Assembly (NCBI GenBank): GCA_002451795.1
Contig: DKDJ01000006.1
Coordinates: 1-64,000 of the forward strand
Source: Bacteroidales bacterium UBA6851
GTDB lineage: Bacteria > Bacteroidota > Bacteroidia > Bacteroidales > UBA932
Direction of reading: 5' to 3'
Length of the DNA stretch: 64,000 nt
Below the pieces are notes generated by a model. The model searched no databases, was not told the DNA's origin, and worked only from the letters and a program-made list of their open reading frames with translations. Each line of letters starts with the position of its first letter. Position 1 is the stretch's first letter. Positions 56,656-64,000 of this stretch are shown piece after piece. The position numbers and the translations under genes are program-made.

Positions 56656-58911
56656 CTAACATTTAAGCCATTCACAAGAATCGGTCTGTCCTGCAAGCCA
56701 TACCGTATCGCCTTCCTTGAACACAAAGTCCGGCTTAGGGTTTGTCACGAACTCTGAATTTCTCATTACGCTTATCACAAGGCACTGATAGTCCGAAAGT
56801 GAACATTCGCGTAAGGTCTTTCCAAACAGATACGAATCCTTGGTAATCATGAAGGATATCACCTTAAAAGCACTGTCCGCATCGGCCTGCCCAGAAGGTG
56901 CAACCGAATCCTCAATAAGCTTTTTAAGTCTTCCCAGCTGCTCGGTAGTACCTACAGCAAGCATCCTGTCGAAAGGATAAAGACGCACATCACCTGAGGG
57001 AATGACTATATTCTCGCTTCCGCGACCTATCTTGATGATACTTGCCCCGCTCTCCGACCTTATCGGCACGGTCTTAAGGCGATGCCCCACAAATTCAGAG
57101 TTCTGCGGCACAACTACCGGCTCTATATGTACATCATAGCCACGCAGTTTGTCATTTACCGAAGTGGTAACTGGTGCAAGCCTACGTTCCATATCCTCTT
57201 TCTCGTTGAGGTTACGAATAAAACGGTCTTCAAGGATAGTATACTTGTGAAGATACCTCCTTGACACAAGAATCAGGATCACTCCGCCCACAATAATCAT
57301 TAGTACAGACCATCCTGACAATTCTACCTTGGCAGATATCACACTTAGAATCACACCAATAGCAAGAAAAGCACGCGCCATTACAAGCCCAAATATAGGG
57401 AGGGAATTCTTCCTGTTTTCCTTCAGGAGTTTCACGGCGTGAGCATTGATAGACCCGCTGCTGACACCGAGTCCATATATAAACGGAGCCATAACAGCAA
57501 GCGTTACCACAAGTCCAATGGCGGAGAGCGCACCGGTTCCGAGAGAAGGGAAGAGCTTGAGCAGCAGAGGGTCAAGATACGACTTGGCCGCGAGGTCAAT
57601 AGCAATAATCACTACTCCATAAAGGACAATTCTAAGAAAATACGACTTGAGCAGTTGTTTCCACTCGCTCTGCTCCGCAATGTTTTTAACATCCTCTTTC
57701 TCCTCATGGTCAATTCTATCAAGAAGCTTCTTCGGAAGGTGTTTGTGAAGAAATGAATACGCAGGAGCTGCAAGTTTTATCATATATGGGGCAGTGAACG
57801 TGGTCAATACGGACACAGCAATGATTACAGGATTGATGAAACCACGCATTACACCAAGGCTGCATCCTAGACCGGAAATAATGAATCCGAACTCACCGAG
57901 TTGGGCAAGGCTAAAACCTGCATGTACAGCATTTTCAAGCCCTTTGCCCGCCAACACAGCTCCTATTGTTACAAACAGTATATCAGATATATACACTACA
58001 ATAGTGATAATAAGAATAGTCAGCCAGTGCTCTGCAACCGCAGCCGGAGCCACCATCATACCCACAGACACGAAAAACACTGCACCGAAAAGGTCCTTGA
58101 TAGGAGTGACTAGCTTATCGATTTTTTCCGATTCCACAGTTTCCGCAAGGATTGAACCCATAACGAAAGCACCCAGTGCAGAAGAGAATCCTACTGATTC
58201 CGCAAAAGCCACCATTCCGAAGCATAGTCCGATACTTACTATAAGAAGAATCTCGCTATTAATATATTTGCCGGCTTTCTTGAATAGGGTAGGGATAAGG
58301 TATATTCCGATAAGGAACCACAAAATAAGGAAGAATGCCAGCTTTCCGAGGTTGAAAAGCATTTCACCTCCGGCAAATTTATTAGAAATGGCAAGTGAGG
58401 AAAGCAGCACCATCAACAGCACGGCAATCATATCCTCAATTATGATAGTTCCAAATACCACTTGAGCATAGGGTTTGCTCTTGAGTCCCATTTCATCATA
58501 GGACTTAATAATCACGGTGGTAGAAGACATGGAGAGAAGACCGCCAAGAAATACACTCTCCATCGTGGACCATCCCATCGCATTTCCAGTCACAAACCCA
58601 AACAAGAAGACTCCGAGGAATTTGCTTGCCGCCGTTATCAGGGACGCGCTTCCAACTTTCAGCAGTTTCTTAAAACTGAACTCAAGTCCAAGTCCAAACA
58701 TAAGGAAAATCATTCCGATTTCAGACCATTGATGGACAGCCTCAGTACTGGATATATTAAAGAAAAAATTGAAATGCGGCCCAATAAGAAAACCAGCCAC
58801 GATGTAGCCAAGCACAGACGGCTGCTTAAGTGCCTTGGAGATAATGGTTATAATGCCGGCTGAAATCAAGATCAGCGCAAGATCCCTTACAAGAGTCAGT
58901 TCTTCGTTCAT
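56656..58911 (-). CDS. CPA2 cation:proton antiporter with C-terminal TrkA-C domains (751 aa)
   Basis: Inner-membrane monovalent cation/proton exchanger of the KefB/CPA2 type. About 13 membrane segments occupy residues 1-400 (LGYIVAGFLIGPH and SMSSTTVIIKSYDEM are typical), followed by a further group of hydrophobic segments (about 430-560) and C-terminal regulatory RCK_C-like domains, ending in EGDTVWLAGQ. The usual TrkA-N NAD-binding motif is not evident. The start overlaps the esterase stop by 4 bases. Ion selectivity (K+ or Na+) is not readable. Confidence 0.9.
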   Translation of the reverse strand: MNEELTLVRDLALILISAGIITIISKALKQPSVLGYIVAGFLIGPHFNFFFNISSTEAVHQWSEIGMIFLMFGLGLEFSFKKLLKVGSASLITAASKFLGVFLFGFVTGNAMGWSTMESVFLGGLLSMSSTTVIIKSYDEMGLKSKPYAQVVFGTIIIEDMIAVLLMVLLSSLAISNKFAGGEMLFNLGKLAFFLILWFLIGIYLIPTLFKKAGKYINSEILLIVSIGLCFGMVAFAESVGFSSALGAFVMGSILAETVESEKIDKLVTPIKDLFGAVFFVSVGMMVAPAAVAEHWLTILIITIVVYISDILFVTIGAVLAGKGLENAVHAGFSLAQLGEFGFIISGLGCSLGVMRGFINPVIIAVSVLTTFTAPYMIKLAAPAYSFLHKHLPKKLLDRIDHEEKEDVKNIAEQSEWKQLLKSYFLRIVLYGVVIIAIDLAAKSYLDPLLLKLFPSLGTGALSAIGLVVTLAVMAPFIYGLGVSSGSINAHAVKLLKENRKNSLPIFGLVMARAFLAIGVILSVISAKVELSGWSVLMIIVGGVILILVSRRYLHKYTILEDRFIRNLNEKEDMERRLAPVTTSVNDKLRGYDVHIEPVVVPQNSEFVGHRLKTVPIRSESGASIIKIGRGSENIVIPSGDVRLYPFDRMLAVGTTEQLGRLKKLIEDSVAPSGQADADSAFKVISFMITKDSYLFGKTLRECSLSDYQCLVISVMRNSEFVTNPKPDFVFKEGDTVWLAGQTDSCEWLKC

Positions 58912-60467
58912 TTTGATGCCTTAAATTTATCCAACTGCTTAAAGCAGCACTTATTCATAATATCTTGTATCTTTCTGTCAGGGTTATGACGAAGCTGGCA
59001 CGTGTAATTAAAATACATTATGCTGCCGTCTTCTTTGTATTCTGTCCATCGAGGCAATCCGTCCACGTTAGGGTTGCCTGTTTTTGCGAAGTTTACCCAT
59101 GCGGAACTCATCAAGGCGGCAAGATAACGATCCTGCTCCGTTGGGCTCGGAATCTGTCTTGGTACGATGTCGAGCGTATTAAAGCAAAAAGCAAGTTCGT
59201 CTCCATGGACAGAAGCATTACTAACTGGAGATTTCCATGCAAACATATAGGTATAGAAAGGAGCTTTCCAGCTTGATGCGATTGCATCAGCGGTTATCAG
59301 AGTCTTCGGTCGGAACATCCTATCCATAGATACGAGGTCTGCAGCTTCCATATCAGGATATGCTTCCTTAAAAGCATCAGTCAGTTCCCCAGTATATGGA
59401 GCGAACACTGGATTCAACTGCTCTTCGGCTTCTTCAAAACTAATGGCGCCCTGCGAGTAGACTGTCTTCTGAAGTTCATTGAAAGTGGTGCCCATCATAA
59501 GAGGAATATCCGCTGACATATCTGCCAAATCGTCCTGGAAAGGCTGCTGCAGGAGCGTTTTCCCATCTGGAACAGGGCCGAATCCCCACATCATCGGAGT
59601 TCCTGGAGTACGACGGCCAATGCTGCGTACCATAGCTCTCTGCCCTGCATCATAGAGTTCTCTATAAGTCACATCCAGTATCTCATCCACACGGTCAGGA
59701 GTTATTCCGAGCTCTTCCAATACGGCATTCCCAAGTTCTTCAGTCATCTGTTTATCATTGACATTCAGAATGGTTCCACTCATTATTATGGCTTTATGGA
59801 AAAGACCTTTTGCAACCGGCATACACATAAGAGTTCCCACCTTTCCGCCACCACCAGATTCGCCGAATATCGTCACATTGCCCGGATCTCCGCCAAACTT
59901 GCTGATATTGTCTTTTATCCACTGAAGAGCTGCCACGATATCAAGCATTCCAGCATTGGCAGAATCTGCGTACTTGTCTGAAAACCGCGAGAGATCCAAG
60001 AAGCCAAGTATGTTAAGACGGTGATTAAGGCTTACGGACACGACATCTTGAGCGGCAAGACCATAGCCAGGATTGCCTGAACCGGACCCGGAGTCGAATC
60101 CTCCGCCGTGAATCCATAGCATAACAGGCATCTTCCCCTTTACATCCTTAGTCCATACATTGAGTACGGCCGAGCCTTTCTCAGACATTAAGCTATCAGG
60201 AAGTTCCCGCCCGGTATTCTGCATGACCTGAGGTCCATAGTGATCACATATCATTACAGTATCCCACGGCTCAACGGGGAGGGGAGCGCGGAATCTTTCA
60301 ATTCTCGCATACGGTATACCCTTGAAGGCCATAACACCTTCTTCCATTGTTCCTCTGACCATTCCGTCTCTAGTCTTTACGAGTAGAGTATCTGTAGAAC
60401 TGCATGAAACGATAGCCACAGACATAACTAGGCTAGAAAACATCAATCCTAATTGTCTTAAAATCAT
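58908..60467 (-). CDS. type-B carboxylesterase, lipoprotein (519 aa)
   Basis: Alpha/beta-hydrolase of the carboxylesterase type B family. A signal peptide with a lipobox (AIVSCSS) predicts membrane anchoring. Motifs: FKGIPYA, oxyanion hole MLWIHGGGFDSGSG, nucleophile Ser in FGESGGGGKVG, and a late His in NASVHGDELAF. The length is normal for the family. Substrate unknown; such enzymes hydrolyse short-chain or aromatic esters, including those decorating plant glycans. The antiporter start is 4 bases before its stop. Confidence 0.9.
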   Translation of the reverse strand: MILRQLGLMFSSLVMSVAIVSCSSTDTLLVKTRDGMVRGTMEEGVMAFKGIPYARIERFRAPLPVEPWDTVMICDHYGPQVMQNTGRELPDSLMSEKGSAVLNVWTKDVKGKMPVMLWIHGGGFDSGSGSGNPGYGLAAQDVVSVSLNHRLNILGFLDLSRFSDKYADSANAGMLDIVAALQWIKDNISKFGGDPGNVTIFGESGGGGKVGTLMCMPVAKGLFHKAIIMSGTILNVNDKQMTEELGNAVLEELGITPDRVDEILDVTYRELYDAGQRAMVRSIGRRTPGTPMMWGFGPVPDGKTLLQQPFQDDLADMSADIPLMMGTTFNELQKTVYSQGAISFEEAEEQLNPVFAPYTGELTDAFKEAYPDMEAADLVSMDRMFRPKTLITADAIASSWKAPFYTYMFAWKSPVSNASVHGDELAFCFNTLDIVPRQIPSPTEQDRYLAALMSSAWVNFAKTGNPNVDGLPRWTEYKEDGSIMYFNYTCQLRHNPDRKIQDIMNKCCFKQLDKFKASK

Positions 60468-60501
60468 ATAAAGATTCTTATAACATTAAAGTGTAGTCTT
60501 G

Positions 60502-60509
60502 CAAAGATA
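60502..60509 (-). promoter_or_regulatory. -7 element for the esterase
   Basis: Minus strand TATCTTTG, an exact TAnnTTTG match, lies 34 nt before the esterase ATG and downstream of the small-RNA terminator. No exact -33 element. It suggests that the esterase does not rely on the sRNA promoter. Confidence 0.5.
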
Positions 60510-60551
60510 CATAGAAAACAGGTACATATCGCTGTCTCAGATGAGCAAATA

Positions 60552-60665
60552 TAAAAAGAAATGAGTTGTGACCTCACGGCAACAACTCACACTAACCACA
60601 TAATTAATAACACTAAAACTAATAACCAATAGGTTGACGGGCCAGAATGGTCACTTGCTCAACCC
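60552..60665 (-). ncRNA. candidate small RNA (about 110 nt), unassigned family
   Basis: No open frame of note. On the minus strand a perfect promoter ends at 60671, so transcription should start near 60664. The transcript begins CUCGGGUUGA and can fold GGUUGA with UCAACC in a 5' hairpin, has a U/A-rich middle, and ends with a stem GAGUUGU/ACAACUC (60563-60588, with an inner GCC/GGU-like pairing) followed by AUUUCUUUUU, an intrinsic terminator. It lies between the tolC end and the esterase. It lacks the SRP RNA tetraloop motif and is too short and lacks the long bulged stem of 6S RNA. Target unknown. Confidence 0.6.
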
Positions 60666-60670
60666 GAGTA

Positions 60671-60701
60671 CAAAGGTACAACAAAAAATTTAATCTGCAA
60701 A
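60671..60701 (-). promoter_or_regulatory. consensus promoter for the candidate small RNA
   Basis: Minus strand TTTG (60698-60701), exactly 19 nt, then TACCTTTG (60671-60678). Both elements and the spacing are perfect, equal to the tRNA-Cys promoter in quality. Confidence 0.8.
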
Positions 60702-60799
60702 CTTTTTTGAACTTTTTTAAGATTTTTTTTGCGATACCCCCTGAAAGTGCCGATTTAGCATTAAAAATTTTGAAAATAGGACTTTAAGAACCATACTCC

Positions 60800-61981
60800 T
60801 TACCTCGCGAAATCCTCAAGCTCCACAAGCAGTAGATGGCAGTCACGATAGGATTCAAGAAGTTCCATTCTGGAACTATACCATAGCTGCATACTCATTG
60901 AATACTGCTCAAAGTTAATTTCGCCATCATGAAGAGATCTTATTAGAAGATCAGCCACATCCGAATCAGCCAAAAGAGCCCTATGCTCCTCGCACATTTC
61001 TGATAGGGATACGAGTTTGTCATACCTGGCTTTCATCTCGCTCATATATCTTGTCCTTTCTGCCTCAAGTATGTCTGCAGAAGCCTGCCTTCTTGCTCGA
61101 GCAGCCTTGACTCTGCCTTTTCCTGACCAAAGAGGGATGGAGAGTCCGCCGCTAATACCTTGAAGCGAACTGCCGGCTATACTCTCGGAGGTGTAACCAA
61201 TGGAGAACTTCGGCAGCCACTCGGACTGTGCAAGCTTTATAGACGACTCTGCGATCTCCACACCCTTGGATGAAAGTTCAATTTCACTATTTGTGGCGGA
61301 TGCGGAAGCAAACCATGACTCAAAGCTCGCTGGAACAAGCACAGGAGCGAAATCACTGCACTCAATATTTACCTTCACTCCACCATTGAGAAGAGTCAGT
61401 GCATCCAGCGTAGAGCGGCGCTCCATCTCAGCACGTTCATAGGCTCTTGTAGCACTCATCAGACTCAAACGGGCTTCATTGAGGGCCACAACACCGATAT
61501 CTCCGCTTCTATATCGCCGTTCCATACCTTCAAAGACCTTTTTTGAATTATCCATACATTCAAGAAGAATCTCGCAGATGGCATTTCCATATACAAGTTC
61601 GACGCATTGCTGACGAGCCTGGGCAAGAATCTGTTTTCTTCCTATGGCATACTCTATTTCCGCTACCGTGCATTGGCCATCAGAGATCTTCTTCCTCCAA
61701 TAGTAAACAGTAGGAAAGTCAAAAGTCTGGCTCACCCCAAGATCAAACCGATTGCTTCCCTGAGAGTCCTTTGTCTCCCATAAATATCCAATCTCGACTT
61801 CTGGATCATCCGGAGTCAGCCCAGTACGTGCATCAAGTTTGTCAGCCTCAGCCTTGCTTCTTAAAGCCTTGAGAGTCGCATTATTCCTTTCTACATTAGA
61901 GAGAATGCTACTAAAATCCTGTGCATCGCAGCAGAATAATACAGATAGCATCAACGCCATTGATATAATAAGTTTTCTCAT
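60800..61981 (-). CDS. TolC-family outer-membrane efflux protein (393 aa)
   Basis: Outer-membrane channel of a tripartite efflux system. Signal peptide MRKLIISMALMLSVLFCCDA, followed by two long alpha-helical repeats with coiled-coil pattern (for example AEADKLDARTGLTPDDPEVEIGYLW as the early beta-segment, and ARARRQASADILEAERTRYMSEM). Length is at the short end of the CzcC type. It overlaps the upstream pump gene by 4 bases, so both are translated together. No terminator is obvious after its stop. Confidence 0.9.
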   Translation of the reverse strand: MRKLIISMALMLSVLFCCDAQDFSSILSNVERNNATLKALRSKAEADKLDARTGLTPDDPEVEIGYLWETKDSQGSNRFDLGVSQTFDFPTVYYWRKKISDGQCTVAEIEYAIGRKQILAQARQQCVELVYGNAICEILLECMDNSKKVFEGMERRYRSGDIGVVALNEARLSLMSATRAYERAEMERRSTLDALTLLNGGVKVNIECSDFAPVLVPASFESWFASASATNSEIELSSKGVEIAESSIKLAQSEWLPKFSIGYTSESIAGSSLQGISGGLSIPLWSGKGRVKAARARRQASADILEAERTRYMSEMKARYDKLVSLSEMCEEHRALLADSDVADLLIRSLHDGEINFEQYSMSMQLWYSSRMELLESYRDCHLLLVELEDFAR

Positions 61982-64000
61982 AATCTCTTTCTCCTTTTTT
62001 CAAACCATTCATACATGATAGGCACCACAAAGATATTGAGCAATGTGCTCGTTATCAGGCCTCCGAGGACAACGACTGCCATAGGACTCTGGATTTCATT
62101 GCCAGTCTTGTCTCCGTTAACCACCAACGGAATCAGAGCTAGCGCCGAAGTCAAGGCAGTCATAAGAATAGGATTGAGCCTATCCACAGACCCCTCTCTT
62201 ATGCTCTGTCTTAAAGGCATTCCCGTGCTCTCAAGATGTCGATAACGATTAATTAGAAGCACTCCGTTTCGGGTAGCAATACCAAAAAGCGTGATAAACC
62301 CTATAATGGAAGGGATACTTACTACACCAGAGCTGATCCATACCGCAAAAACTCCTCCTATAAGTGCAAGAGGAAGACTTGCCAGCACTATAAGAGATAG
62401 TCCAAGATCCCTAAACTCAGCATACAAGAGAAGGAAAATTACAAATACTGCCAAAATGGTAGCAAGAGCGAGAGTCCTGGATGCCTTTCCGGCACTTTCA
62501 AACTGTCCGCCATACTCAATCCTATATCCTTCAGGAAGCTGAACCGAAGAAGCCACAACTGATTTAACATCTTCCACTACACTCCCGACATCACGCCCGC
62601 TTACATTAGCGGAAACGACAAGTTTACGCTGTACATTCTCACGGCTGATAGCACCCGGACCAGTAGTAGATACAATATCAGAGACCTCCTCGAGCGGAAT
62701 TTTGCTACCATAGCCTGTATCAATCAAGGCATTTCGCACTCCATCAACAGACCGCGTATACATATCCGGAAGCCGCATCACCACATCATATCTACGCTGC
62801 CCCTCATATATATCAGAGAGTTTCTCTCCAGAGAATGCAAGTTCCACAAATTGATTAAACTCTTCAATGCTTATTCCATGCATAGCAAGCGCCTCCCTAT
62901 TGGCTTTAATAAGAATCTGAGGCGTGGAAGCCTGCTGCTCAATGGACAGGTCCACTAATCCGTTAATGCCGGAAATTGCTGACTTTATGCTATTGCCGGT
63001 CATCTGAAGCACACTGAGGTCGGTACCGAAAATCTTTATGGCTATCGCTGCCTTGGTGCCGGACAACATATGGTCAATACGATGTCCCAGAGGTTGCCCG
63101 ACTGTAACTGCAACGCCCGGAATAGATCCAAGCTTAGCCCTGACTTCATCGAACACTTCATCCTTGCTGCGTTTCCCGAGCTGGAATGTGACGTCTATTT
63201 CAGCCCCATTTGTCGCCTGCGAATGCTCATCAAGGTCCCCTCGACCAGTTCTTCTGGATGTACGCACGACTTCTGGAATCTGGAGCAATTCTTTTTCCAT
63301 AAGCCCTCCAAGCTGATCACTGACCTCAAGGGAGGTTCCTTGCCCCGTGACAGCAGAAATAGTCATGGAACCTTCATTGAAATCAGGAAGGAAGCTGCTA
63401 CCCATCTGGGTAAAAACTATCACAGCCAGCACGAGAAGGGCTAACGTTGACATTGCTATCTTTCCTTTATGGGAGAGAGCCATATCCAAAGCACGGCCAT
63501 ACCACTGCGACAGCTTTCGGCTCACAAGGCTTTCCTTACTATTGCGTGCAAGATATTTGTCCGAAGAGAGCATATCCTTGCAGAGCAGAGGTGTAAGAGT
63601 CATGGCCACTATCAGAGACATGAAAAGAGCTATGATAAAGCTGATTCCAAGAGGCTTGAGAAGTCTGCCCTCCATTCCGTCCAGGAAAAACAAAGGCGTA
63701 AAGGCCACCATAATAATAAGTGTCGCATTGATAACAGAAGACCTTATCTCACGAGACCCTTCAAACACCACATTAAAGGCGCTATCCCTCTCACCTTGAG
63801 GCTTCAAGTGGTTTTGCCTTAAGCGTTTATAGACATTTTCCACATCTATGATGGCATCATCCACAAGAGATCCGATAGCAATACACAATCCTCCAAGAGT
63901 CATGGTGTTGATATCCATTCCCATCGCAAGAAGCACAATAATGGTAGCAAGTAAAGATACCGGTATAGCAATCACAGAGATAAGGGTAGTTCTGAAATTG
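61978..64000 (-). CDS. CzcA/CusA-type heavy-metal efflux RND pump, partial
   Basis: Inner-membrane proton-driven pump. The gene runs off the window edge, so the N-terminus is not visible; the frame is open to base 64000. Visible are the TM4 region GLCIAIGSLVDDAIIDVENVYKR with the charged residues typical of the heavy-metal group, the second large periplasmic loop, repeated membrane segments and a final hydrophobic region with VLLINRYRHLE, and NPILMTALTSALALIPL. The VDDAI motif favours metal ions (Co/Zn/Cd or Cu/Ag) over drugs. The membrane-fusion protein must be outside the window, if present. Confidence 0.92.
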   Translation of the reverse strand, partial: NFRTTLISVIAIPVSLLATIIVLLAMGMDINTMTLGGLCIAIGSLVDDAIIDVENVYKRLRQNHLKPQGERDSAFNVVFEGSREIRSSVINATLIIMVAFTPLFFLDGMEGRLLKPLGISFIIALFMSLIVAMTLTPLLCKDMLSSDKYLARNSKESLVSRKLSQWYGRALDMALSHKGKIAMSTLALLVLAVIVFTQMGSSFLPDFNEGSMTISAVTGQGTSLEVSDQLGGLMEKELLQIPEVVRTSRRTGRGDLDEHSQATNGAEIDVTFQLGKRSKDEVFDEVRAKLGSIPGVAVTVGQPLGHRIDHMLSGTKAAIAIKIFGTDLSVLQMTGNSIKSAISGINGLVDLSIEQQASTPQILIKANREALAMHGISIEEFNQFVELAFSGEKLSDIYEGQRRYDVVMRLPDMYTRSVDGVRNALIDTGYGSKIPLEEVSDIVSTTGPGAISRENVQRKLVVSANVSGRDVGSVVEDVKSVVASSVQLPEGYRIEYGGQFESAGKASRTLALATILAVFVIFLLLYAEFRDLGLSLIVLASLPLALIGGVFAVWISSGVVSIPSIIGFITLFGIATRNGVLLINRYRHLESTGMPLRQSIREGSVDRLNPILMTALTSALALIPLVVNGDKTGNEIQSPMAVVVLGGLITSTLLNIFVVPIMYEWFEKRRKRL

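Noticed and set aside
60552..60665. Known stable RNA (SRP RNA, 6S RNA, tmRNA, RNase P)
   Set aside because: No GGAAG-type SRP tetraloop, no long bulged 6S stem, no tmRNA tag or RNase P core could be seen; too short for the latter two.

Overview
The window is a 64 kb piece of a Bacteroidales (Bacteroidota) chromosome. Support comes from Bacteroidota-type promoters (TTTG, about 19 nt, TAnnTTTG), a Rho with a long disordered N-terminal insert, the acyl-ornithine transcarbamylase version of arginine synthesis, the birA/ftsH/cdsA/psd block, DUF3467, and many lipoproteins with a Cys lipobox. The family or genus cannot be fixed from the sequence alone. Apart from the left edge the region is mostly ordinary housekeeping DNA: no CRISPR array, insertion sequence, prophage or polysaccharide-utilisation locus was seen.

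Layout. 1-1.7 kb: an unassigned GC-rich, pyrimidine-biased stretch and a Bacteroidales hypothetical protein with its own promoter. 1.7-5.4 kb (minus): two orphan lipoproteins and mnmE. 5.7-10.6 kb (plus): a NifU/IscU-like protein paired with a GGGtGRT protein, then a periplasmic GH2 beta-galactosidase. 10.6-13.5 kb: a C_GCAxxG_C_C protein and a TGS-containing nucleoside kinase (minus), facing upp (plus). 13.5-19.5 kb: rho and lptD (minus) and a peptidoglycan amidase (plus). 19.7-25.9 kb: dnaA, rpe, birA (convergent), ftsH, cdsA, psd. 25.9-30.9 kb: a plug-only lipoprotein, tRNA-Cys, a DXS-like thiamine-diphosphate enzyme, an AraC regulator, a 45-codon gene remnant and another orphan lipoprotein.

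30.9-44.4 kb is one dense minus-strand run: GNAT acyltransferase, argG, argC, argD, argF', argB, argE, argH, carA, carB and dinB. Gaps are at most 13 nt and several genes overlap. It holds almost the whole acylated-ornithine route to arginine plus carbamoyl-phosphate synthesis, with a Y-family polymerase at the end. 44.5-50.1 kb: a helix-hairpin-helix outer-membrane-type protein, hpt, adk, an RluA-type pseudouridine synthase, maf, a KdsC-type phosphatase and DUF3467. 50.2-56.6 kb: valS, two small orphan proteins, ridA, tcdA and a PFL/ACT pair. 56.7-64 kb (minus): a CPA2 antiporter, a type-B carboxylesterase lipoprotein, a candidate small RNA, and a TolC/CzcA-type heavy-metal efflux pair whose pump gene runs off the right edge.

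The most interesting items are: a candidate ~110-nt small RNA at 60.55-60.67 kb with a perfect promoter and a terminator; the uncharacterised NifU-like/GGGtGRT pair; a DXS-like enzyme with altered substrate-site motifs; an argF' with serine at the position that separates acetyl- from succinyl-ornithine enzymes; the GNAT protein heading the arginine run; and a lipoprotein that is only a TonB-receptor plug domain.
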